Shown here piece by piece: positions 23,965 to 32,741 of a stretch of 64,000 nt of DNA (its first letter is position 1; each line of letters opens with the position of its first letter). The notes under the pieces were generated by a model. That model had not been told where the DNA came from, did not search any database, and saw only the letters and a list, made by a program, of their open reading frames with translations. The position numbers and the translations under genes were made by a program. This DNA comes from JAWKTM01 sp041399085 (lineage in GTDB: Bacteria; Planctomycetota; Planctomycetia; Pirellulales; Pirellulaceae): positions 83,552 through 147,551 of the forward strand of contig JAWKTM010000012.1 of NCBI GenBank assembly GCA_041399085.1. The letters are read 5' to 3'.

Positions 23965-25503
23965 ATGCTCGCTCGCCTGAACACATATTCATTGCTGGGC
24001 ATCGAAGCGCTTCCGGTGGAAGTGGAGGTCGATGTTTCGCCCGGCGCGCTCCCGAAAACAGTGCTGGTCGGCCTGCCCGAAGCGGCGGTGAAGGAGAGCA
24101 CCCACCGCGTCGAACGGGCGATGGTCAACTCGGGCTTCATCCGCCCCCAAGACCGCATCGTCATCAATCTGGCCCCGGCCGAATTGCCGAAACAAGCTGC
24201 TTCGTTCGATCTGCCAATCACGCTTGGTATTCTCGCCGGAAGCGGGCAAATGGCCTCCGATCGGTTCCAGGAATATGCCGTCGTGGGCGAACTTTCGCTG
24301 GAAGGCAACACTCGGCCGGTACGCGGCGCTCTGTCAATGGCCATGGCCACGGCCAAACAGCAAGGACTTCGGGGGCTTGTCGTTCCCACCGCCAGCGCCC
24401 ACGAAGCGGCCGTGGTCGAAGATATTGATGTGATCCCGGTCGACAGTTTGGCTCAAGCCGTCGCGTTCTTCGCCGGTGAATTGGATATCGATCCGGTGCC
24501 GTCGCGGTTGGGCGAGTTGTTCGAGGAACTGGCCCGCTACGAAGAGAACTTCGCCGACGTCCGCGGGCAAGAGTCAGCCAAGCGAGCTATCACCATCGCG
24601 GCCGCCGGCAGCCACAATCTGCTGATGATCGGACCGCCAGGATCGGGCAAGACGATGTTAGCTCGCCGCGTGCCCACAATTATGCCGACGCTGACGGCCA
24701 GCGAATCGATCGAGACGACGCGAATCTACAGCGCGATGGGACGCCTTCAGCCGGGCCAGCCGCTGATGGCTCGCCGGCCTTTCCGATCGCCCCATCATAC
24801 GATCAGCGACGCGGGCCTCGTCGGTGGCGGCAGCACGCCGGTGCCAGGCGAAATCTCGATGGCTCACAACGGCGTGTTGTTCTTGGATGAGTTGCCGGAG
24901 TTCAATCGACGCACGTTGGAAGTGTTGCGTCAGCCGCTGGAAGAACGGTGCGTCACGATCTCCCGCGCTTTGAACAGCACCACGTTTCCCGCTGACTTTA
25001 TGATGTTCGCGGCCCTAAATCCCTGCCCCTGTGGATATCGCAATGATCCGCGGCGAGATTGTCATTGCAGTGTGCCTCAAATCGAGCGATACATGGCCAA
25101 AATATCCGGGCCATTGGTAGATCGGATTGATATCCATATTGAAGTTCCCGCCGTGCCGTTCAAAGAGTTGTCGGACGAACGATCCGGAACCAGCAGCGAG
25201 ACCATGCGAGAAGAAGTCGTCGCGGCGAGGCGGCTGCAAACCGAGCGATTTCGCGGCTCTCACACACGGTATAACGCCCAAATGAATTCCCGCCAAGTTC
25301 GTCAGTTCTGCCGGCTCACCGAGTCCGGCATGAACATGTTGCGCACGAGCCTCAACGAACTGGGGCTGTCGGCTAGGGCCCATGACAAGATACTCCGAGT
25401 GGCTCGCACGATCGCTGATTTGGATAACAGTGAAACCGTGCAAGATCAACATCTCAGCGAAGCGATTAACTATCGAGTGTTAGACCGCAGTCTGTGGACT
25501 TAG
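23965..25503 (+). CDS. comM: YifB/ComM family Mg-chelatase-like AAA+ ATPase
   Basis: A 512-residue ComM/YifB protein, a hexameric AAA+ helicase that promotes branch migration during natural transformation in Vibrio and relatives. The N-terminal Lon-like S16 fold carries EALPVEVEVDVSPGALPK and VGLPEAAVKES. The ATPase has Walker A IGPPGSGKTM (near 224) and Walker B LFLDELPEF (near 310). A central zinc-ribbon-like stretch LNPCPCGYR...CHCS (near 350) and the C-terminal Mg_chelatase_C domain follow. ATG at 23965 follows GAGGGA. comF in this same window is another competence-linked gene. Confidence 0.95.
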   Translation: MLARLNTYSLLGIEALPVEVEVDVSPGALPKTVLVGLPEAAVKESTHRVERAMVNSGFIRPQDRIVINLAPAELPKQAASFDLPITLGILAGSGQMASDRFQEYAVVGELSLEGNTRPVRGALSMAMATAKQQGLRGLVVPTASAHEAAVVEDIDVIPVDSLAQAVAFFAGELDIDPVPSRLGELFEELARYEENFADVRGQESAKRAITIAAAGSHNLLMIGPPGSGKTMLARRVPTIMPTLTASESIETTRIYSAMGRLQPGQPLMARRPFRSPHHTISDAGLVGGGSTPVPGEISMAHNGVLFLDELPEFNRRTLEVLRQPLEERCVTISRALNSTTFPADFMMFAALNPCPCGYRNDPRRDCHCSVPQIERYMAKISGPLVDRIDIHIEVPAVPFKELSDERSGTSSETMREEVVAARRLQTERFRGSHTRYNAQMNSRQVRQFCRLTESGMNMLRTSLNELGLSARAHDKILRVARTIADLDNSETVQDQHLSEAINYRVLDRSLWT

Positions 25504-25558
25504 CACATATTGTATCCACACTCATTTCTCGTTCTCCTTGCCAGCCCAGTTGGAAAAC

Positions 25559-26302
25559 ATGAGTAACGCCAACTCCGATCCGCCAAACGTCACGCGCGAT
25601 TTAACATCCATTAGTGACGTGATGCGGATCGTCAATCGCGAGATTTGGGTCGTGACCGCGGCGGCGGGGAACGAGCGAGGCGGCCTCGTAGCCACTTGGG
25701 TGTCGGCGGCTTCGATCGATGATCAAGCGCCAACCGTGCTAGTGGGGCTCGCACCGAATCATTACACCACGCAGCTTGTCGAGCAAAGCGGCAGTCTGAC
25801 TTTGCATCTATTGCGGGAATCCCAGTTGGATGTAGCCTGGAACTTCGCACTGGGCAGTGGCCACGATCGAGACAAACTGGCCACGTTGGAATACCTACTG
25901 GGCGTTACGGACGCTCCACGATTACGCGATTGCCTAGCGTGGCTGGATTGCCGCGTATTCGCTCGGCTAGCGACGGGCGACCGCCATTTCTATTGGGCCG
26001 ATGTCGTCGCCGCCTCCCGAGTACATCCCGGCGATGCGCTTCGTGAACATCAACTTTTCGCATCCGCCACGCCCGAACAGCGCCAACAACTAATCGCCAA
26101 CCGCGACGCCGACATCACCCTCCAACGCCCCGCCGCCGTATCTTGGCGGGAACTTTGCCGAGTATCTGTACTTCCAACCGAGCAGGCCGTCAAAATAGGG
26201 CGTCCAAAGAAGGTATCGCAGAAAACCGGACGATCGCCTCGATGCACACTCCAATGTCAATCTGAAATGACCAATCGAAAGTGCCTGCAAATATCGATTT
26301 AG
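25559..26302 (+). CDS. Flavin reductase family protein
   Basis: A 247-residue protein whose first 190 residues form the FMN-binding split-barrel of the flavin reductase family (VMRIVNREIWVVTAAAGNERGGLVATWVSAASI, then PTVLVGLAPNHYT). It would reduce or bind FMN for a partner oxygenase, or act as a diflavin component. The last 50 residues are basic, low in family similarity and rich in Ser/Lys/Arg, so may result from a frameshift after the domain. ATG at 25559 is chosen over 25538, which lacks a ribosome site. The neighbour downstream is a broken regulator. Confidence 0.8.
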   Translation: MSNANSDPPNVTRDLTSISDVMRIVNREIWVVTAAAGNERGGLVATWVSAASIDDQAPTVLVGLAPNHYTTQLVEQSGSLTLHLLRESQLDVAWNFALGSGHDRDKLATLEYLLGVTDAPRLRDCLAWLDCRVFARLATGDRHFYWADVVAASRVHPGDALREHQLFASATPEQRQQLIANRDADITLQRPAAVSWRELCRVSVLPTEQAVKIGRPKKVSQKTGRSPRCTLQCQSEMTNRKCLQISI

Positions 26303-26400
26303 AATACTTTGAAGCCTTTTGTTGTCGCTGAATAGCCTCGTTGGCACTGGGTCGTAGATTGACAAACCGGAGTTTCGGATTCGTTCCGTAATGCTTGTAG

Positions 26401-26638
26401 TCATCGGTTTCGGCTGAGCGAATCCATTAGACGAGAGAGCGAGACGCCAAGTGCTTTGGCGATGACTTCAATATTTCGAAGTGCAACGTTTCGTTCGCCG
26501 CGCTCAATTCCGCCAAGTAGGTGCGGTCGAGTCCACAAGCGTGGCCAACGCCTCTTGGGTCAAACCGGCTTCGAGTCGCAACTCACGGACTCGACTGCCG
26601 AAGCGAACTAGAATGCTGCTTTGGGAATGCTTGGACAT
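26401..26638 (-). pseudogene. XRE family regulator, frameshifted
   Basis: Three frames join into one Cro/C1-type protein: MSKHSQSSILVRFGSRVREL and LRLEAGLTQEALA in one, CGLDRTYL in the next, and GIERGERNVALRNIEVIAKA, LGVSLSRLMDSLSRNR in the third. Together they form a complete helix-turn-helix repressor of about 79 residues. Two single-base deletions, near 26555 and 26520, explain the breaks. This may be a young pseudogene or two consensus errors. It lies in the promoter region of the divergent PQQ lipoprotein gene. Confidence 0.75.
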
Positions 26639-26748
26639 GGGGGCCAGATTCGCATCAAGATGACTATGCGTCCACGGACGATAAGTATCATCCTGGTGCA
26701 AACGGCGGTCGCCGTCGGGGCCGAATGCGGTTGGTTTGCCAGCTCGTT

Positions 26749-26776
26749 TTGGCACAGTGGGCAATTCCTCTATACT
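26749..26776 (+). promoter_or_regulatory. Candidate sigma-70 promoter of the PQQ-repeat lipoprotein gene
   Basis: TTGGCA at 26749-26754 and TATACT at 26771-26776, with a 16-bp spacer, are close to consensus and lie 43 bp before the start at 26820. Confidence 0.55.
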
Positions 26777-26819
26777 GACGGCGGTTGTGAGGAACGTGAT
26801 TCGGCCTAGGAGTGCGGCG

Positions 26820-28178
26820 ATGCGTAGTGGGGTGCGAAACGGACGAACGCGGACAGCGGCGATTGCGTGTTTGCTATTGATCGCTGCCGCCGTCTCGGCT
26901 GGATGTGGGCCGAAAGTGACTCCGGTGGCCGAGGTTTCGGTGTCGCCGGATGCCGCGGTTGAGTCGGCTGTGGCCGAGTTCGTTCCGGCCGATGGTGATT
27001 GGCCGGGTTGGCGCGGGCCCGATTCGACCGGCGTGGCTCGGAGTGCGGCGGCTCCCACGGAATGGCCCAATGGAGACGGCCGAATCGTCTGGTCGGCGCC
27101 GGTGCCGGGACGGGGGCATTCTTCGCCGACGGTGTGTGGCGATCTGGTGGTGTTAGCGACGGCTTGGGAGGAAACGCAGCAGCAAGGCTTGGTGGCCTAC
27201 GATCGGGCGACCGGCTCGCAGCGATGGGAATCGATCTTGCACGCCGGCGGCTTTCCCGCGAATCGCGACATGCATCCGAAAAGCACCCATGCGAACGGCA
27301 CGGTGGCTTGCGACGACCAGCGGCTATTCATCGGCTTTTTGCACGATGATGCCATCACGGCTTACGCGGTTGATTTCGAGGGAAACAAGCTATGGGAGCG
27401 GGAGATCGGGCCGTTTCGCTCGAAGTTCGGCTATGCTCCGTCGCCGGTCGTTTACAAGTCGACTGTGATTTTTGCCGCGGACAATATGGGCGGCGGCTAT
27501 CTGGCGGCCCTCGACCGCGCGACCGGCGAAATCGTGTGGCGCAAACAGCGGCCGGCCGTGTCGACGTATTCCTCGCCCGTCGTGGCGAACGTCGGCGGAC
27601 GCGATCAGTTGTTGATTAGCGGCTGCGATTTGGTTAGCAGCTTTGATCCGGCGACGGGCGAGCCGTTATGGTCGTGTCCCGGCACGGCGGAAGCCACGTG
27701 CGGCACGATGGTGTGGAACGATTCGTTGGTGTTCGCCGCTGGCGGTTATCCCGATCGGCAAGTGATCGCGGTCGCGGCCGATGGTTCGGGCCAGGAAGTT
27801 TGGAGCAACAACACGAAGGTTTACGAGCCGTCGATGGTGGTCGTCGGCGATCAGTTGTATGCCGTGAACGACGAGGGCGTGGCATTTTGCTGGGATGCGG
27901 CGACGGGCGAGCGTCGTTGGCAACAGCGGCTGGGCGGTTCGTTCAGCGCATCGCCGGTGGTCTGCAACGGCTTGATCTATGCGATCAACGACCGGGCCGA
28001 GCTGTTCGTGTTTCACGCGACGCCCGAACAGTATGAGCAAGTGGCTCACAATCAACTGGGCGACGATGCCTTCGCCACGCCGTCGATCTGCGACGGACGT
28101 ATTTATTTGCGAGTGGGCGAAAACAGCAAAGGTCGTCAGGAGATGTTGTATTGCATCGGCGCGAAGACGGACGAGTGA
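26820..28178 (+). CDS. PQQ-binding-like beta-propeller lipoprotein
   Basis: A 452-residue lipoprotein with signal ending AAAVSAGCG (Cys29), followed by a linker and the planctomycete motif DWPGWRGPDSTGVA. The remainder is a beta-propeller of PQQ_2-type blades (LVAYDRATGSQRWES, LAALDRATGEIVWRK, VAFCWDAATGERRWQQR). No active-site residues of PQQ dehydrogenases are evident, so it is more likely a structural or binding protein at the outer membrane, somewhat like BamB. ATG at 26820 follows AGGAG. Next to it, convergent, is the sigma-54 activator. Confidence 0.88.
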   Translation: MRSGVRNGRTRTAAIACLLLIAAAVSAGCGPKVTPVAEVSVSPDAAVESAVAEFVPADGDWPGWRGPDSTGVARSAAAPTEWPNGDGRIVWSAPVPGRGHSSPTVCGDLVVLATAWEETQQQGLVAYDRATGSQRWESILHAGGFPANRDMHPKSTHANGTVACDDQRLFIGFLHDDAITAYAVDFEGNKLWEREIGPFRSKFGYAPSPVVYKSTVIFAADNMGGGYLAALDRATGEIVWRKQRPAVSTYSSPVVANVGGRDQLLISGCDLVSSFDPATGEPLWSCPGTAEATCGTMVWNDSLVFAAGGYPDRQVIAVAADGSGQEVWSNNTKVYEPSMVVVGDQLYAVNDEGVAFCWDAATGERRWQQRLGGSFSASPVVCNGLIYAINDRAELFVFHATPEQYEQVAHNQLGDDAFATPSICDGRIYLRVGENSKGRQEMLYCIGAKTDE

Positions 28179-28196
28179 GAGCGGATCAACGGCTCT

Positions 28197-30077
28197 CTAC
28201 CGCTTAATGCCGTATTGTTCCACTTTGCGATACAACGTGGCGCGGCCGATGCCGAGCAACTGGGCGGCGACCGGGATATTGCCGTCCGTGCGTTCCAGCG
28301 CCTCGCGGATCAGCTTTTCTTCCCAGTGACTCAGTTGCAGCGACTCCAGCGACTGGCTGCCGGTGCTCAGATCGCGAAGCCCGAAATCGTCCGGCTGAAG
28401 CTCCGGCCCGATCGCCATCACCACCGCACTGTCCAGAACGTTGCGAAGCTGCCGAACGTTGCCCGGCCAGCGATACGAGAGCAGCTTGGTGCGGGCTTCG
28501 TCCGATAGCCGCAGTTCGCTCCGGCCGTGCTGCCGTTTGAAATGTTCGAGGAAGAATTCGATCAGCAGCCCAACGTCGCTGCCTCGGTCTCGTAGCGGCG
28601 GAATCATCAGCTCGAACACGGTCAGCCGATAGTACAAATCCTCGCGGAAGCGGCGTTCTTGCACGAACTGTCGCAAGTCGCGATTCGTAGCCGCCACGAC
28701 GCGAACGTTGACGTGAATCTCCTTTGTGCCGCCAACCGGCAAGAACGGATGGCCTTCCAGAATCCGCAGTAGTTTGGCTTGGCCTTCGAGCGTCAGTTCG
28801 CCCACTTCGTCCAGGAACAGCGTTCCCGTATCGGCCTGCTGGAACCAACCGGCGTGGTCGTTATCCGCGCCGGTGAACGCTCCGCGTTTGTGGCCAAACA
28901 GTTGGCTTTCCATCAGATCGCGAGGGATCGCCGCACAGTTGACCGACAACATCGGCCGATCGGCGCGAGGGCTGGCTCGATGCAACGCACGAGCGACCAA
29001 CTCCTTGCCCACGCCGCTCTCGCCACGCACCAGCACGCACCCGCTGGCTCGGCCGATCCGTTCGATTTTGCCCTTCAGCTCCCGCATCGCCGGGCTGTCG
29101 CCGATCATCTCATCAAAGATGCCGCTGCGCGAAACCAACCGATCATGTTCGGCTCGCAACGACGCGTGCTGTTGGGCTCGCGTCAGCCCCACGACCAAAA
29201 TGTTGGCCACCGACACGGCCACTTCGAGATCGGCTTCGCGAAACCGACCATGATCTTGATAAATGTGAATCGCTCCGAGCGTCGTGCCCTCGCTCAGCAG
29301 CGGCACGCAAATGGCGTCGGCGAAGTGGCTCAGCGTATCGGTGCGACCGGTCACCGATTGATTGGCGATCCAGATCGCTCGATTCTGTCGGCAAACCACA
29401 TCGGTCAACGTTTTGCTCAGCCGGACTTTCGACGATTGATCTTCGGGTAACACTAGCTTCGGCCGCAGCGACCCGGTTTCGTCCAACCACATGAAGCCGA
29501 CGACCGATGCTCGCGTGCGCTCCTGAAGCAAATCCAGGGTGATTCGCACCACGTCGTTCGGATCGTCGCAACCGAGCAACCGGATGCTGAGTTGATACAA
29601 CAGCAGGAAATCTTCCGCGCGGCCGGCGTCGCGCAAAGCCTCAACGCCGATCGTGCCGCTCTCGTGCGTCACCGGTTTGTCGAGCACGATCGTCTGCGAC
29701 ATGCTCGCGGCGTCGCGCTGTGTGTCGTCGTGTTCAATGTAGAAGCTGAACTCGGTCGAGCCGATGCGGATGCGGTCGTTCGAGCTCAGTTGGGCGTCGT
29801 CGACTTTCTGCCCGTTCACATAAGTGCCGTTGCGGCTTTCGGCGTCGCGGAGCCACCACATGCCCTCGGTGTATTCGATCACCGCGTGAATTCGCGACGA
29901 GAGCGGATCGGTCAGCGTGATTTGGCAGTCCAGCCCACGGCCGAGGCGGTTTTCGCCGCTGCTTTCCAACGGAAAAACGCCGCCCATCTGCGGGCCTCGT
30001 TGCATGCGAAGAAAAGCTGGCACGGAGTTAACTTCTGCGGGGAACGGGTCGCGCGAGTCCCGCGCGTCGGCTGGCAT
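28197..30077 (-). CDS. FHA-GAF sigma-54-dependent transcriptional activator
   Basis: A 626-residue activator with three sensor/effector parts. The FHA domain (about 20-115; LGRGLDCQITL, then SSRIHAVIEY and RNGTYVNGQ) reads a phospho-threonine on a partner. A GAF domain spans about 145-305. The AAA+ sigma-54 domain has Walker A GESGVGKE (near 352), GAFTGADND (near 400) which contacts sigma-54, and LFLDEVGEL. A Fis-type helix-turn-helix ends it (ATLYRKVEQYGIKR). An FHA input suggests control by a Ser/Thr kinase. ATG at 30077 is uncertain; one at 30005 would cut into the FHA domain. Confidence 0.93.
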   Translation of the reverse strand: MPADARDSRDPFPAEVNSVPAFLRMQRGPQMGGVFPLESSGENRLGRGLDCQITLTDPLSSRIHAVIEYTEGMWWLRDAESRNGTYVNGQKVDDAQLSSNDRIRIGSTEFSFYIEHDDTQRDAASMSQTIVLDKPVTHESGTIGVEALRDAGRAEDFLLLYQLSIRLLGCDDPNDVVRITLDLLQERTRASVVGFMWLDETGSLRPKLVLPEDQSSKVRLSKTLTDVVCRQNRAIWIANQSVTGRTDTLSHFADAICVPLLSEGTTLGAIHIYQDHGRFREADLEVAVSVANILVVGLTRAQQHASLRAEHDRLVSRSGIFDEMIGDSPAMRELKGKIERIGRASGCVLVRGESGVGKELVARALHRASPRADRPMLSVNCAAIPRDLMESQLFGHKRGAFTGADNDHAGWFQQADTGTLFLDEVGELTLEGQAKLLRILEGHPFLPVGGTKEIHVNVRVVAATNRDLRQFVQERRFREDLYYRLTVFELMIPPLRDRGSDVGLLIEFFLEHFKRQHGRSELRLSDEARTKLLSYRWPGNVRQLRNVLDSAVVMAIGPELQPDDFGLRDLSTGSQSLESLQLSHWEEKLIREALERTDGNIPVAAQLLGIGRATLYRKVEQYGIKR

Positions 30078-30198
30078 GGCCGGAAAATACGGAAGGCGGC
30101 GAACGTCGCCATCGGGTGTACTATATCGCCAAGCGAGAATCGAAACCACATGTCTGCCGTGGCCAATCGAACCCGCGTCGCGACGGCGTTTCGCTACG

Positions 30199-30227
30199 TT
30201 GCCGGTTCGCGGAGCCAGCGATATACT
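30199..30227 (+). promoter_or_regulatory. Candidate promoter giving a leaderless transcript
   Basis: TTGCCG at 30199-30204 and TATACT at 30222-30227 with a 17-bp spacer. The ATG of the hydrolase is at 30234, only 6 bases past the -10 box, so transcription would start at or next to the start codon. No Shine-Dalgarno sequence is present there. Confidence 0.5.
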
Positions 30228-30233
30228 CGCCCC

Positions 30234-31166
30234 ATGAATCGACCCGAAGACTGGCGCTCGCTGTATCCATTTGCTTCACATCATTTGTCGCTCGACGGCC
30301 ACCGCTACCATTACGTCGATGAAGGCGCCGGCCAGCCGTTGTTGTTCGTGCATGGCAACCCGACTTGGTCTTTCTATTGGCGGCAGTTAATCAGCGGCTT
30401 GAGCGACCAGCATCGGACAATCGCCGTCGATCATCTGGGCTGCGGGCTGAGCGACAAGCCGCAGCGATACGCCTACACGCTGGCCCAACACATCGAGAAC
30501 TTGGTCGCGCTGGTCGAGCGGCTCGAACTGCACGACGCGACGCTGCTGGTACACGATTGGGGCGGGGCGATCGGTTTGGGAACGGCCTTGCGATTGCCGG
30601 ATCGGTTCGCGCGGATCGTGTTGTTCAACACCGGAGCGTTTCCGCCGCCGTTCGTGCCGCTACGAATTCGCATGTGTCGAACGCCGCTGCTCGGGACGTG
30701 GGCGATGCGCGGAGCCAACGTGTTCGCCCGAGCGGCATTGACCATGGCGACGGAAAAGCCCGAGCGGATGACGCCGGCCGTGCGAGCCGGTTTGCTGGCG
30801 CCGTATGACAATTGGCGCAACCGCGTGGCTATCGACCGCTTTGTCCACGATATCCCGCTGACTCGGCGGCATCCGACTTGGCAGTTGCTGGAGACGATCG
30901 AGGCCGGCTTGCCGTCTCTGGCTAATCGGCCGACGCAAATGATTTGGGGCATGCGTGATTGGTGCTTCCGGCCGTCTTGTTTGGAGCGGCTGTTGCAAAG
31001 TTTTCCCGAAGCCGAAGTGCATCGTCTGGAGGACGCCGGCCACTATGTGATCGAGGACGCCGCCGAGCGGATCGTGCCGTTGGTTCAAGCGTTTCTCGCG
31101 CGGCACCCGGTCGGTCAAACTGATTCCTCCTCGGCCGCCAAGAGTAATCGCGCGACGAACCCATGA
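30234..31166 (+). CDS. Alpha/beta hydrolase, haloalkane dehalogenase-like
   Basis: A 310-residue cytoplasmic alpha/beta hydrolase. HGNPTWSFYWR (40-50) forms the oxyanion-hole region, and the nucleophile elbow reads LLVHDWGGAIG with Asp108, as in haloalkane dehalogenases and OleB-type beta-lactone decarboxylases rather than Ser esterases. The catalytic His is in DAGHYVIED near 275. It ends in the start codon of the CitG-like gene (ATGA, 4-bp overlap), so the two are coupled. The natural substrate is unknown; no oleABCD genes are nearby. Confidence 0.85.
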   Translation: MNRPEDWRSLYPFASHHLSLDGHRYHYVDEGAGQPLLFVHGNPTWSFYWRQLISGLSDQHRTIAVDHLGCGLSDKPQRYAYTLAQHIENLVALVERLELHDATLLVHDWGGAIGLGTALRLPDRFARIVLFNTGAFPPPFVPLRIRMCRTPLLGTWAMRGANVFARAALTMATEKPERMTPAVRAGLLAPYDNWRNRVAIDRFVHDIPLTRRHPTWQLLETIEAGLPSLANRPTQMIWGMRDWCFRPSCLERLLQSFPEAEVHRLEDAGHYVIEDAAERIVPLVQAFLARHPVGQTDSSSAAKSNRATNP

Positions 31167-32041
31167 GCGAGCCGTTGTTGTTGTCGATCGGTCAGTGCGC
31201 GACGCTGGCTTGTTTGTTGGAAGCAACCGCTCCGAAAGTGGGCAACGTGCATCGCGGAGCCGACTTCGAGGATCTCAGCTTTCTCGATTTCGAGGTGAGC
31301 GCGGCGGTGATTGGGCCGATCGTCGAGCGGGCGGCGGAAGCGGGCGTCGGACGCACGGTGTTCGACGCGGTCCGAGCGACTCGGCATTGGACCGCCACCA
31401 ATTCGAACTTAGGCATGATCCTGCTGCTCGCGCCCCTGGCCGCCGTGCCGCGCGACGCGGCGTTGGACGCTGGCGTTCAAGCGGTGCTGGAGTCGCTCGC
31501 GCCGGACGACGCGCGGCTGGTCTATGAAGCGATCCGGCACGCCCAACCCGGCGGTTTGGGGCAAGCCGACCAGATGGATGTCGCCGACGAACCGCCCGCC
31601 AGTTTGCTGGACGCGATGCGTGCCGCCGCCGATCGCGATTTGATCGCGCGGCAATATGCCAACGGCTTTCGCCAAGTGTTCGACGACGTGGTTCCGTGGC
31701 TGGCCGATGATTGGTGCGGAACATCGGAAATAACAACCGCACGGTTGCCGCTGACGGATCGGATTATTCATGCACAGCTTAACGTGCTGGCCAAACATCC
31801 CGACAGCCTGATCGCGCGAAAATGCGGCCCGCACGTTGCGGAACAATCATCCGCCCGAGCCGCTCGCACGCTGGCCGCCGGTCCGCCAACCAGCCCCGAT
31901 TATTTGTGGGCGCTCGACGACTTTGACTTTTGGCTCCGCAGCGACGGGCACCGCCGCAATCCGGGGACGACTGCCGACTTAATCGCCGCCGGCCTATTTA
32001 TGGTCCTGCGGGATCAGCGAGTTCAGCCGCCGTTTCGATAG
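31163..32041 (+). CDS. CitG/MdcB-like triphosphoribosyl-dephospho-CoA synthase family protein
   Basis: A 292-residue member of the ATP:dephospho-CoA triphosphoribosyl transferase family. Its motif ACLLEATAPKVGNVHRGADF (15-34) and TNSNLGMILLLAPL (about 80-93) match. CitG proper makes the prosthetic group of citrate lyase, but no citrate or malonate lyase genes are here. CitG-like proteins also occur in the methanopterin- and methanofuran-linked C1 gene sets of methylotrophs and planctomycetes, and the PTPS-like gene downstream fits that better. The C-terminal half is more divergent. It overlaps the hydrolase gene by 4 bp. Confidence 0.8.
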   Translation: MSEPLLLSIGQCATLACLLEATAPKVGNVHRGADFEDLSFLDFEVSAAVIGPIVERAAEAGVGRTVFDAVRATRHWTATNSNLGMILLLAPLAAVPRDAALDAGVQAVLESLAPDDARLVYEAIRHAQPGGLGQADQMDVADEPPASLLDAMRAAADRDLIARQYANGFRQVFDDVVPWLADDWCGTSEITTARLPLTDRIIHAQLNVLAKHPDSLIARKCGPHVAEQSSARAARTLAAGPPTSPDYLWALDDFDFWLRSDGHRRNPGTTADLIAAGLFMVLRDQRVQPPFR

Positions 32042-32140
32042 GTATGATGCGGCGCCCCTTAATGAGCTCGATTCGTCGGATTCAGTAACCTACTTGCAAG
32101 TCTTCACCCAATATTGCCGCATATCAAGAAGGCCGCGACC

Positions 32141-32632
32141 ATGAGCGAATCCTATTGCGTCCGTTTGGAGAAAGAATATCACGTCTTCAGCGCCGCTCAT
32201 TTCATCACATTCAACGGCGACGTTTGCGAGCGGATTCACGGGCATAATTATCGTGTATTTGCTGAAGTCGACGGGCCATTGGATGAGAATCATTACGTTG
32301 TGGACTTCATCGCCATGCGAGATGAATTGCGAGCGATCGTGGACGGCCTGGATCATTATGTGATTCTGCCGACTCAACATCCGCTGATCCAAGTCACGGC
32401 CAACGACACGGAAGTCGAAGCCCGGTTCCGCGAACGACGCTGGATTTTTCCTCGCGGCGATTGCGTGTTGCTGCCGGTTGAGAATACGACCGCCGAGCTT
32501 GTCGCTCGCTACATCGCGTTTGAGTTGCTCAACCGATTGGAACGACGTTGTGGGTTTCGGCCAAACGTTTGCCGAGTCGGTGTCGACGAAAACCACGGCC
32601 AATGGGCAATCTATGAGACGATTGCTGATTGA
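32141..32632 (+). CDS. 6-pyruvoyl-tetrahydropterin synthase / QueD family protein
   Basis: A 163-residue T-fold enzyme acting on dihydroneopterin triphosphate or a related pterin. Zinc ligands are His20 (SAAHF) and His33/His35 in CERIHGHNY, and Cys29 occupies the position of the catalytic Cys. The C-terminal half has LPVENTTAELVARYI, with the substrate-binding Glu. An insert of about 35 residues separates the halves. Whether it makes a queuosine precursor or feeds tetrahydromethanopterin synthesis cannot be told from this sequence. ATG at 32141 follows AAGAAGG; it is 100 bp from the CitG-like gene on the same strand. Confidence 0.88.
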   Translation: MSESYCVRLEKEYHVFSAAHFITFNGDVCERIHGHNYRVFAEVDGPLDENHYVVDFIAMRDELRAIVDGLDHYVILPTQHPLIQVTANDTEVEARFRERRWIFPRGDCVLLPVENTTAELVARYIAFELLNRLERRCGFRPNVCRVGVDENHGQWAIYETIAD

Positions 32633-32741
32633 ATTGCGGGCTCGATGTCGTGACTGGATTCGCAGCAAAGCCCACGGACGTAATTCTGTTGGCTTCCGTA
32701 GGTAAACATCAGCCATCGCTTTGTTAGGTCGACACGAAACG

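Noticed and set aside
26749..26765. A possible sigma-54 site (TGGCAC near 26750)
   Set aside because: The -12 element TTGC is not at the required distance, and a good sigma-70 pair covers the same bases.
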